DNA from: Spirochaetales bacterium
GTDB taxonomy: Bacteria > Spirochaetota > Spirochaetia > DSM-27196 > SLST01
NCBI GenBank assembly: GCA_030642995.1
Contig: DAOWMR010000152.1
Span: forward strand, 1-6,779
Length of the DNA: 6,779 bases
Direction: 5' to 3'
Shown: piece by piece, positions 1-5,696 of the stretch
Numbering within the stretch: position 1 is the stretch's first letter
Layout of the letters: every line of letters starts with the position of its first letter
Notes under the pieces: generated by a model
Database searches by the model: none
Told to the model about the DNA's origin: nothing
What the model saw: only the letters and a program-made list of their open reading frames with translations
Made by a program: the position numbers and the translations under genes

Positions 1-431
1 CCGAAAAAGCACATGACAATCCGGTCACTGTTCAAGTAGCTCAACCCCAATCCCGCTCCAGTAGCAATGGGTATGCCCGCCCCGACGATTCCATTCGCTC
101 CGAGATTGCCAAGGCCAATATCTGCGATATGCATCGAACCGCCCTTTCCCTTGCAGTACCCGTCAATCTTGCCAAACATCTCCGCCATCATCCGGTCAAT
201 GTCCGCTCCCAGCGCAATCATGTGACCATGTCCGCGGTGATGACTCTGGATGAAGTCACCCTCTTCCAAAGCAGCAATTGTCCCAACCGATGTAGCTTCC
301 TGGCCCACAGAGAGATGGAACATCGTGCCGGCCAGCTTGCCATAGGCAAAGGCCTCGGAAATCTTCATTTCAAACGCTCTGATCAGCATCATGTAGAACA
401 ATGTTGACTCAGGTGTCTTGAGATGCTTCAC
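1..431 (-). CDS. TPP-dependent 2-oxo acid/acetoin dehydrogenase, E1 alpha subunit (partial)
   Basis: Only the first 143 codons are present; the gene continues past the left edge. E1 alpha pairs with a beta subunit to decarboxylate a 2-oxo acid (or cleave acetoin) on thiamine diphosphate and passes the acyl unit to a lipoyl E2. Family hallmarks are visible: FHLSVGQEA (38-46), SHHRGHGHMIALGADIDRMM (63-82), GYCKGKGGSMHIAD (91-104) and GNLGANGIVGAGIPIATGA (108-126). The frame ends at residues VMCFF, where the family's GDG cofactor-binding motif should follow just outside the window. I chose GTG at 431 because AGAGGG lies 6 nt upstream and an in-frame stop immediately precedes the GTG; ATG at 392 is an alternative that would trim the N-terminus. 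The start overlaps the 3' end of the kinase gene by 23 bp. The sequence looks most like the acetoin/pyruvate dehydrogenase type (AcoA/PdhA), but the true substrate cannot be read from this fragment. Confidence 0.9.
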   Translation of the reverse strand, partial: MKHLKTPESTLFYMMLIRAFEMKISEAFAYGKLAGTMFHLSVGQEATSVGTIAALEEGDFIQSHHRGHGHMIALGADIDRMMAEMFGKIDGYCKGKGGSMHIADIGLGNLGANGIVGAGIPIATGAGLGLSYLNSDRIVMCFF

Positions 432-1998
432 TCAGATCCCTCTCTTCGTCACGGCTTTCTTCCACCCTTTTCACAAGCTCATGTGATTGTTCTTTGAGAC
501 ACTCGTACGTATTCATGTATTGATTCGTGAAAAAGCGATATCTGTCGGTTTTGTGGAGGTCCGGTTCAATGACCCCCTTAACCCGTACCATTTCCCCCGC
601 GGCCTCCTCAATGGAACCGTAAATCCCTGCAGCCACGGAGGCGAGAACTGCAGAACCAAGCGAGACCGCCTGAGCTTCCTCCGGGATCGTTATGGGCCGG
701 CCCGTAACATCGGCGTGAATCTGCATCCACAGTTTGCTATTGGCGGCCCCACCGCAGGCGACCATTTCGTTGATTTCCACACCCTGCGCCTCCATTCTGT
801 CAAGGATAACGGCGGTTCCGTAGGCAACACCTTCCAACATCGCTCTGAAAACATGGGCGGGAGTATGGCTGAGGGTCAGCCCCCTGATCACACCCCTGGA
901 GGCAGGGTCCACCCAAGGTGTGCGATTGCCCTGCCAGTGCTCCAGCACCAGCAGGCCCTCAGATCCCAATGGAACCTGCGCCGCCATTTCATCCAGCACG
1001 TGGTAAACGGAGACGCCTCGCCGGGACGCAGCTTCTGTGATCCTTCCATTAACGAAATCGTCTTTGAACCACTTGAGGACCGAGCCGGTTGATATCTGGC
1101 CTGCTTCCACTACCTGGTGTCCGGGAGTGATGGCATCTGGAAAAGTTCCGTTGATTCCCGGGGCGTGAAACTCCCGGTCCACGAGGCCAATCTCAAGTTG
1201 GGAGGATCCAGTGATCAGCGCCAGCATCCCCTCTTTCAGGGCATTTACGCCAACAACACCGATATAGGCATCCGCGCCCCCACCGGCTACAGGGATCCCT
1301 GCCCGCAAGCCTGTCTTCTGAGCCATATCCTCGCTCAGTCCCCCGATAGGCTCTCCGAGTCTTACGATTCTAGAGGGGATTTTCCCCGGAAAATCCCCAA
1401 TTCCGATTTTCCGGTACAGCTCAAGGGGAAAGCCTCCTGAAGTGGAGTCGTAAAACCATCTCACCGTTGTGGTATTTATGTTTAGGGTCTTCTCCCCGGT
1501 GAGAGTGAAAGCAAGCCAATCGGGCTGGTCAAGAATTGTTGCAGCTTTCTCGTATATGTCCGGTTCATTCCTCTTGAGCCAGAGAATCTTGCAGGGGAAC
1601 CATTCGGGCGAAACATTCCCGAATCCTACGTATTTGAGAACAGGATCATCGGCTGCTGCGATTTCGCGAGCTTCTTTGGTGGCTCGAAGATCCATCCACA
1701 TGATCGCGTCGCGCAACGGTCTGCCCTGCTTGTCGAGAGCAACAACCGTCGGACACGTGGCACTTGCCCCAATAGCTGCAATGGCGTTCGAGTCTACCCC
1801 GCTATTGGAAATCGCTTTCTTGATCGAGTCAACCAGGGAGAATTCCCACTTGAGTATCGATTGTTCGGCCCAGCCCGGGTGCGGGTGACCGGTCAAGTTC
1901 TCGCTTGTGCCGAAACCGATACAGCGCCCGATTTCGTCAAAAACAGCGGATCTTGTGCTCTCGGTTCCCCCATCTACTCCTAGAACGTATCGTTTCAT
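409..1998 (-). CDS. FGGY-family carbohydrate kinase
   Basis: Predicted cytoplasmic ATP-dependent sugar or polyol kinase, 529 aa, a usual length for the FGGY family. Visible parts are the N-terminal phosphate-binding loop VDGGTESTRS (8-17), a sugar-contact motif WMDLR (101-105), a match to FGGY signature 1 (PEWFPCKILWLKRNEPDIY, 131-149), the candidate catalytic base D243 in GGGADAYIG, GNRTPWVDP (357-365), FGGY signature 2 (GVIRGL, seven residues, then HVFRAMLE; 369-389), and the C-terminal nucleotide-site segment CGGAANSKLW (415-424). It resembles ribulokinase/xylulokinase-type members; the length and SorC-regulator context also recall LsrK. The substrate cannot be assigned. The start is ambiguous: ATG at 1998 fits the family N-terminus (MKRYVLGVDGG), has AAGAG 6 nt upstream, and overlaps the regulator stop as ATGA. 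GTG at 2016 would add six residues and has a better AAGGA 6 nt upstream. The C-terminal tail (about 510-529) is highly charged and overlaps the E1 alpha start. Confidence 0.93.
   Translation of the reverse strand: MKRYVLGVDGGTESTRSAVFDEIGRCIGFGTSENLTGHPHPGWAEQSILKWEFSLVDSIKKAISNSGVDSNAIAAIGASATCPTVVALDKQGRPLRDAIMWMDLRATKEAREIAAADDPVLKYVGFGNVSPEWFPCKILWLKRNEPDIYEKAATILDQPDWLAFTLTGEKTLNINTTTVRWFYDSTSGGFPLELYRKIGIGDFPGKIPSRIVRLGEPIGGLSEDMAQKTGLRAGIPVAGGGADAYIGVVGVNALKEGMLALITGSSQLEIGLVDREFHAPGINGTFPDAITPGHQVVEAGQISTGSVLKWFKDDFVNGRITEAASRRGVSVYHVLDEMAAQVPLGSEGLLVLEHWQGNRTPWVDPASRGVIRGLTLSHTPAHVFRAMLEGVAYGTAVILDRMEAQGVEINEMVACGGAANSKLWMQIHADVTGRPITIPEEAQAVSLGSAVLASVAAGIYGSIEEAAGEMVRVKGVIEPDLHKTDRYRFFTNQYMNTYECLKEQSHELVKRVEESRDEERDLSEASQDT
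438..443 (-). promoter_or_regulatory. Shine-Dalgarno site for the E1 alpha GTG start
   Basis: AGAGGG on the minus strand, 6 nt before the GTG at 431-429. It lies inside the kinase coding sequence and supports the GTG start over the ATG at 392. The nested position suggests translational coupling between kinase and dehydrogenase. Confidence 0.6.
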
Positions 1999-2988
1999 TT
2001 CGCGCTCTTGTCCCACTGAGTTTCCTTGTGCAGACTCAGGATTCTCATAGATGTCTCTTCATCGGTAACAAGAACATTCACATATCTTCCCCGCACAGTA
2101 CCGAGGATAGCCTCTGCCTTCTGGATCCCTGCTGCAACGCCGATGACCTCGGGAATTTTGCTCAGTTTATCCAGTTCTATGCCAATGACTCTTTGATTGA
2201 TATCCAGCTCACAGACATTTCCATCGATGTCTATCTGTCTGCCGCAAATGTCACCAACAACACCTCGGGACAGGAGATGCTGCGACTCTTCCCGGCTGAG
2301 GAAACCGGCCCGAACCAAAGCGCTGGTTTCATAGTAGTTTGAGCCAATCCCGACCAAGGCAATATCCACTTCTTCAGCCTTCTTCAGGACGCGTGATATT
2401 CGGGGCTCCTGTACCAGCAAATCTTTCAGGCTCTTGCTTTGGACTATGAGAGGCGCCTCAAGAACTCCGCATCGTGCGCCCAGTTTCTGGGCCAGCGCCT
2501 TGGCCAGCTCAAGCCCGTCTGTCTGAAGATCGCATGCTCCCGTTCCTCCCAGGAGCTGAATCACCTCTATATCCATCTGCCTGGTTGGTCTGAATTGCCG
2601 CACCATGTGATACAAGGAGCTTCCCCCAGGACATTCCGACACTCATCCCACCATCCATCAGAGACTGAAGCAAATCCGCCGCGGCTCGCCCAAGACGGAA
2701 CATCGTCGCTTCCGGACTGTCTCCCGTGGGAACCACAATCACTTGAGAAAGACCAAATGCTTCTTTCATCTCGTTCTGAAGCAACAAACCGGAAGATGAT
2801 GTGTCGTTTATTCGTATTTCGACGAGTTTGAGATCCCTGCAGGTTTTCAGGACTTTTGATATATTCGATCGTGAGGCCCCCACCTTGTCCGCAATTTCCT
2901 GCTGGGAGAGGCCCTCCAAATAGTACATTTTCGCAATCTTTATGAAAAAATCTCTTTTGGTAGAATCTATGTCTTCAACCGGATTCAC
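1995..2988 (-). pseudogene. SorC-family (DeoR/SorC-like) sugar-responsive transcriptional regulator, frameshifted
   Basis: The product is split over two frames. Codons 1-122 (GTG at 2988 to about 2623) encode a helix-turn-helix, MYYLEGLSQQEIADKVGASR (21-40) followed by SNISKVLK, and the start of the sugar-binding domain ending MSVGMSWG. That frame then drifts off-family and stops at 2509. The next frame (to 1995) continues the family sequence: SSLYHMVRQF, ALVGIGSNYY, SALVRAGFLSREES, GDICGRQIDIDG, VIGVAAGIQKAEAILG and VNVLVTDEE. Removing one base restores a 330-aa protein of normal length, with SWGSSLY at the join. SorC regulators bind phosphorylated sugars, so the likely effector is the product of the next gene's kinase. 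AAAGGA (3000-2995) precedes the GTG start by 6 nt. The stop overlaps the kinase ATG. Either the gene is inactivated or the extra base is a sequencing error; the remaining sequence looks well preserved. Confidence 0.88.
2623..2627 (-). other. Frameshift position: run of five G in the SorC-type regulator
   Basis: On the minus strand the sequence reads TCC TGG GGG AAG CTC CTT. With four G instead of five it reads TCC TGG GGA AGC TCC TTG TAT, giving SWGSSLY, which fits the conserved SWG-x-x-LY stretch of SorC proteins. The plus-strand run is ccccc at 2623-2627. A nearby alternative is loss of one C at the CTCC just downstream (SWGKLLY). Confidence 0.7.
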
Positions 2989-3062
2989 ATTTGTTCCTTT
3001 CGTTTCTGTATTGTAGCATATGCTCTGTCTTTGTCAAGTGCCATCCTTGTCGAACAAATGTG
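2986..3062. repeat. Perfect 11-bp inverted repeat flanking the operon promoter (candidate operator)
   Basis: CACATTTGTTC at 2986-2996 and its exact reverse complement GAACAAATGTG at 3052-3062 enclose 55 bp holding the whole promoter. The proximal arm covers the GTG start codon (2988-2986) and the end of the Shine-Dalgarno region; the distal arm lies just upstream of the -35 box. The arm-to-arm offset is 66 bp, about six helical turns, which would put bound proteins on roughly the same face. The TTGTTC/GAACAA core resembles half-sites of some SorC-type regulators such as LsrR, from memory. Autoregulation by the adjacent SorC protein is inferred. Confidence 0.55.
3010..3037 (-). promoter_or_regulatory. 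Sigma-70-type promoter of the regulator-kinase-dehydrogenase operon
   Basis: On the minus strand, a perfect -35 TTGACA (3037-3032), a 16-bp spacer, and -10 TACAAT (3015-3010; five of six consensus bases) preceded by an extended -10 TGC. Transcription should start near 3003, leaving a very short leader that contains AAAGGA (3000-2995) and the GTG start at 2988. This is the strongest promoter-like sequence seen in the window. Confidence 0.75.
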
Positions 3063-3114
3063 CCTGCATTTTCTTCCATGAATGTCACCGGACAAAACTC
3101 GCGCGCCGACCAAT

Positions 3115-3143
3115 TTGCCAATTGGCGATTTTTGTGTTCAAAT
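3115..3143 (+). promoter_or_regulatory. Putative promoter for the plus-strand PEBP gene, with a palindrome over the -35
   Basis: TTGCCA (3115-3120; five of six -35 bases), a 17-bp spacer, and TCAAAT (3138-3143; four of six -10 bases). A perfect 10-bp palindrome GCCAATTGGC (3117-3126) overlaps the -35 and could be an operator. It is weaker than the divergent promoter on the other strand. A transcript would begin near 3150, before the ATG at 3178. Confidence 0.35.
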
Positions 3144-3177
3144 TCAATGGATGAGTCGGCCGCACCGGCACGAACTC

Positions 3178-3708
3178 ATGAGTATATTCTTAGTACCGAT
3201 TTTTCTTGCAGCCGGACTGCTGAACGAGGGAGATAAGCCCGTGGGATCTAATGACTTCATGATTGAGAGCAATGCATTTGACTATGGTGACTCGATTGAT
3301 CCCGACTACACCTGTGACGGCTCGGACGTGTCACCACAGTTCCAGTGGAGCGGAGCACCGGAAGGAACAAGGAGTTTCGTCCTGATCAGTGACGACCCGG
3401 ACGCACCGGTAGGAACCTGGGTCCATTGGGTTTACTACGACATCCCCGCGACCATCACTGAACTGCGCGAAGCTTTCCCGCCGGACAAGAGACCCGAGAT
3501 TGGTGGCGCTCAGGGAATCACCGATTTCCGAAGAATCGGCTACGGTGGCCCGTGCCCTCCCGGCGGAACCCACCGGTATTTCTTCAAGCTCTACGCGCTG
3601 GACACCGTGCTTGGCCTTGCGTCCGGAGCCACCAAGAGACAGGTTCTCCAGGCAGCGGAGGGTCACATACTCGCACAGGCCCAGCTCATGGGGACCTACG
3701 CACGCTGA
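3178..3708 (+). CDS. YbhB/YbcL family Raf kinase inhibitor-like protein (PEBP)
   Basis: Phosphatidylethanolamine-binding-protein fold, 176 aa from the ATG at 3178. Motifs are IESNAFDYGDSIDPDYTCDG (29-48), DVSPQFQWSG (50-59), the anion-pocket signature DDPDAPVGTWVHWVYYDIP (72-90), and GYGGPCPPGGTHRYFFKLYA (121-140). The bacterial physiological role is generally unclear. The start is uncertain. ATG 3178 gives a hydrophobic leader (IFLVPIFLAAGLL), suggesting export or membrane anchoring, but has no clear Shine-Dalgarno. ATG 3151 would add an Arg/His-rich n-region (MSRPHRHEL) to that leader, also without a Shine-Dalgarno. GTG 3241 has GAGGGAG 8 nt upstream and would give a cytoplasmic YbhB-like form; ATG 3259 matches the usual family N-terminus. 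It lies divergent from the SorC-type operon, with no evident functional link. Confidence 0.92.
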   Translation: MSIFLVPIFLAAGLLNEGDKPVGSNDFMIESNAFDYGDSIDPDYTCDGSDVSPQFQWSGAPEGTRSFVLISDDPDAPVGTWVHWVYYDIPATITELREAFPPDKRPEIGGAQGITDFRRIGYGGPCPPGGTHRYFFKLYALDTVLGLASGATKRQVLQAAEGHILAQAQLMGTYAR

Positions 3709-3724
3709 AAGCCACGCAGCACGA

Positions 3725-3748
3725 CAGCGGAGAACGCTGGACATTTTT
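3725..3748 (+). terminator. Weak candidate intrinsic terminator after the PEBP gene
   Basis: A 5-bp stem CAGCG/CGCTG (3725-3729 and 3735-3739) with a 5-nt loop, followed four bases later by TTTTT (3744-3748). The stem is short and the T tract is not directly adjacent, so termination may be inefficient, with read-through to the next gene. Confidence 0.25.
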
Positions 3749-3772
3749 GACTTTCTCTGACACAATGATGTC

Positions 3773-4342
3773 GTGATCAGAACAGCGATACCGGGCGACT
3801 ACTTTCTCATTGCATCGCCCATCGGTGAATGCGCAAGCCAAGTGCTCGCCCTCCAGAAGACCATTGCAGAAGCTGTTGGAGGGGAGATAGCGGACCGAGT
3901 ACATCTCACTCTCCAGCGCTTCGAGATCGCCGACGGCGGCAATGAACAAGATACGCTTGACGCAATCGAGTCTGCGATCAGCGGCGAACAACCCCCGGTG
4001 GTGGTCGCGTCAACCTTGTTCGCAACATATCATCGCTACTTCACCCGCCACTCTGTTCGTTGGCGCATTGAACCGACGCAGGATCTCGGGCGGCTCACCC
4101 TTCAAAGCGCCCAGGCGATAATGCACAAGGGCGGCACGTCACATTGGCCCAATGCGGACGCCCCGATCGCTCAATTCATCACGGCCGCTTGGACGACCGG
4201 CGAAGCACAACTGCCTGAGCCCCTCCTGCAATCGTACCCGCAACGAATTATGGACGTTTCTCATCTGGAAGTCACCCGTCTCGTAGCCCGGCATGAATTC
4301 GAGACAGTACGGGTGTTTGACATCGGACAGTGCAGCACGTAG
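3773..4342 (+). CDS. 2H phosphoesterase/LigT-like protein (2'-5' RNA ligase superfamily, tentative)
   Basis: A 189-aa predicted cytoplasmic protein with no signal peptide or membrane segment. It carries two His-centred motifs about 120 residues apart in the arrangement of the 2H phosphoesterase superfamily: VHLTLQRF (43-50, a good H-x-T-x match) and SHLEVTRL (163-170, where the usual Ser/Thr two residues after His is Glu). The second motif is followed by FETVRVFDIG, as in LigT-like proteins, where the segment after motif two returns to a core strand. Family members act on 2',3'-cyclic phosphates or 2'-5' linkages in RNA and nucleotides; activity here is not certain given the altered second motif. 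The only upstream start in frame is GTG at 3773 (an in-frame stop lies at 3758-3760), and no clear Shine-Dalgarno precedes it. It sits 64 bp after the PEBP gene, possibly co-transcribed. Confidence 0.75.
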   Translation: MIRTAIPGDYFLIASPIGECASQVLALQKTIAEAVGGEIADRVHLTLQRFEIADGGNEQDTLDAIESAISGEQPPVVVASTLFATYHRYFTRHSVRWRIEPTQDLGRLTLQSAQAIMHKGGTSHWPNADAPIAQFITAAWTTGEAQLPEPLLQSYPQRIMDVSHLEVTRLVARHEFETVRVFDIGQCST

Positions 4343-4346
4343 CCCA

Positions 4347-4371
4347 ATCCCGCCTGCGAAAGAGGTGGGAT
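4347..4371. repeat. 9-bp inverted repeat (RNA hairpin) between 2H-like and triple-repeat genes
   Basis: ATCCCGCCT (4347-4355) pairs with AGGTGGGAT (4363-4371) through eight Watson-Crick pairs and one G-U pair, with a 7-nt loop GCGAAAG. It begins 5 bp after the stop of the 2H-like gene. No T tract follows, so a classical intrinsic terminator is not supported. It may be a transcript-stabilising or attenuating hairpin ahead of the next gene. Confidence 0.4.
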
Positions 4372-4400
4372 GCACTTGTTCTCGCCGAGCAGCATTGGCA

Positions 4401-5696
4401 ATGAAAGGCCGTTTGGCCGTATCACTGTTGCTCCTCACGTCGGTTTTGGTGTGCGGAGCCGCCGATTCCCCTCTGACCATCGACATCTCGGGTACTTACG
4501 AAACCACACATCCACGGGAAGAAATGGGAAGGGTCCTTGTTCGTTTCGATCGAATGCAGTCGGAGCTTGTGTACGAAGGGATTGGGTATCCCGCATACGA
4601 ACTCTCTGTCTGGAAGCTGGAGGACCAACATGTTCGGAAGCTGAGGGATGGGCTCTTCGGGACGTTCACAACTGCAGCCGTGTGCCCGGGCAAGCACGGG
4701 TGGATGCTCCTCTGGTACAGCCCGGATGAGGACGATTTCGAGTTCAACAAAATCATCCGGGTGGATGCCTCTGGAAACCTTCTTATCGGGTCTCGGGATC
4801 CATCCTCGAGTGACGACCGCACCTACAACGTACTCACTCACGTCGACGATCGTGTGGACATGGACGAACTGCAACCCGAGGCGCCGGCTCTTGAAGGTGT
4901 ATACCAGTACTTCCACAGCGCCACGGGCCACGTGTATGTCGCCTTTGAGAAAACTGGAGACACGATGACGGTCTCCCGCGGCGTGGAGATTGATGCCTAT
5001 TCGGTAACGGTTCTGTCGAAAGTGGGTGAGCTCGGATACTGCCCGGTCAAAGAAGGTCTCTACGGTGGTTCCTTCGAGAATGATTCATTTCCTCTCGTGG
5101 GTATTCATGCCGCGGACGATGGACATTGGCTGATCTGGATGAATCCCTCAGCACCAGGAACAGTCAGGCGAAACCGAATCGTCTCTGTCTATCCGAACGG
5201 CGATATCGGTATTGGACTGGATGAGGGAGAGCTCAAATACATCGAGGATACCGTTTTTCGGAGAGTCGCCGGCCTGAACGCAAGAATCGGCGAGTACTCT
5301 CATTTCATCGACCTCGAGGGAACATATTCCATCAGACTTGGCCAATCGGAATCCGAGATCCAGGCACGAATCTCCACCACGGAAATCGTACCGGGCGACA
5401 CCCCCGGAGAGCCGGCTCTCTACAGGATCTCCACCATCGAGGACGACTCTAGAAGCTCACGCACCGTATTCGGCGGCCTGTTCGACGGCGACTCATTTAC
5501 CCACGTTGCCATTGTCACGAAGGAGGGCAGAGGCTATCTCGTCTGGTATTCCTTCTCGCTTCAAACGACCGAGGAGAACTTGATCTTTGACCTCGATGCC
5601 GAAGGGAATTTCCTGATCGTCGGAGGGGAATTCGGCGAACGCTATATCGTGGCTGAGTTCAGAAAGACGCCTTCCTCACCGCGCGAGGCTGAGTGA
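4401..5696 (+). CDS. Predicted secreted protein with three tandem beta-rich repeats (unknown function)
   Basis: I do not recognise this 431-aa protein. It starts with a convincing signal peptide, MKGRLAVSLLLLTSVLVCGA, with cleavage likely after Ala20 or Ala21. The single Cys18 lies at the end of the hydrophobic core but is not a typical lipobox. The mature part is three degenerate modules: about 27-148, 163-289 and 303-422. Each begins with ISGTY/LEGVY/LEGTY. Each has an aromatic core segment (HGWMLLWYS 99-107; GHWLIWMNP 241-249; RGYLVWYSF 377-385), and each ends with a D/N-G-N/D turn and hydrophobic strand (DASGNLLIG 122-130; YPNGDIGIG 264-272; DAEGNFLIVG 399-408). No catalytic motif is evident; a binding or structural envelope role is inferred. 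A longer frame from 4293 exists, but the signal peptide fixes the start at 4401 although the Shine-Dalgarno is poor. The stop overlaps the next start (TGATG), indicating coupling. Confidence 0.85.
   Translation: MKGRLAVSLLLLTSVLVCGAADSPLTIDISGTYETTHPREEMGRVLVRFDRMQSELVYEGIGYPAYELSVWKLEDQHVRKLRDGLFGTFTTAAVCPGKHGWMLLWYSPDEDDFEFNKIIRVDASGNLLIGSRDPSSSDDRTYNVLTHVDDRVDMDELQPEAPALEGVYQYFHSATGHVYVAFEKTGDTMTVSRGVEIDAYSVTVLSKVGELGYCPVKEGLYGGSFENDSFPLVGIHAADDGHWLIWMNPSAPGTVRRNRIVSVYPNGDIGIGLDEGELKYIEDTVFRRVAGLNARIGEYSHFIDLEGTYSIRLGQSESEIQARISTTEIVPGDTPGEPALYRISTIEDDSRSSRTVFGGLFDGDSFTHVAIVTKEGRGYLVWYSFSLQTTEENLIFDLDAEGNFLIVGGEFGERYIVAEFRKTPSSPREAE

Noticed and set aside
129..407. Plus-strand open frame of 92 codons.
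   Set aside because: It is antisense to the E1 alpha gene, whose family motifs are unmistakable on the minus strand.
487..1888. Plus-strand open frames at 487-1092, 1117-1440 and 1469-1888.
   Set aside because: They lie antisense to the well-supported FGGY kinase, and their translations show no family motifs. They are shadows.
2612..2640. Programmed +1 frameshift in the SorC gene, since GGGGGAAG precedes CTC CTT much as a Shine-Dalgarno-like element precedes CUU in prfB.
   Set aside because: There is no in-frame stop or rare codon at the shift site, the zero frame continues for about 40 codons, and the family is not known for recoding. A homopolymer indel is simpler.
3063..3177. A small separate gene in the divergent intergenic region (frames at 2991-3236).
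   Set aside because: The region carries the two divergent promoters and the inverted repeat; no Shine-Dalgarno plus start and no conserved-looking peptide was found.
4293..4400. N-terminal extension of the triple-repeat protein from 4293.
   Set aside because: It overlaps the 2H-like gene, lacks family-like sequence, and would bury the clear signal peptide that begins at 4401.
4139..5345. Minus-strand frames within 4139-5345.
   Set aside because: They are antisense to two supported genes and carry no recognisable motifs.
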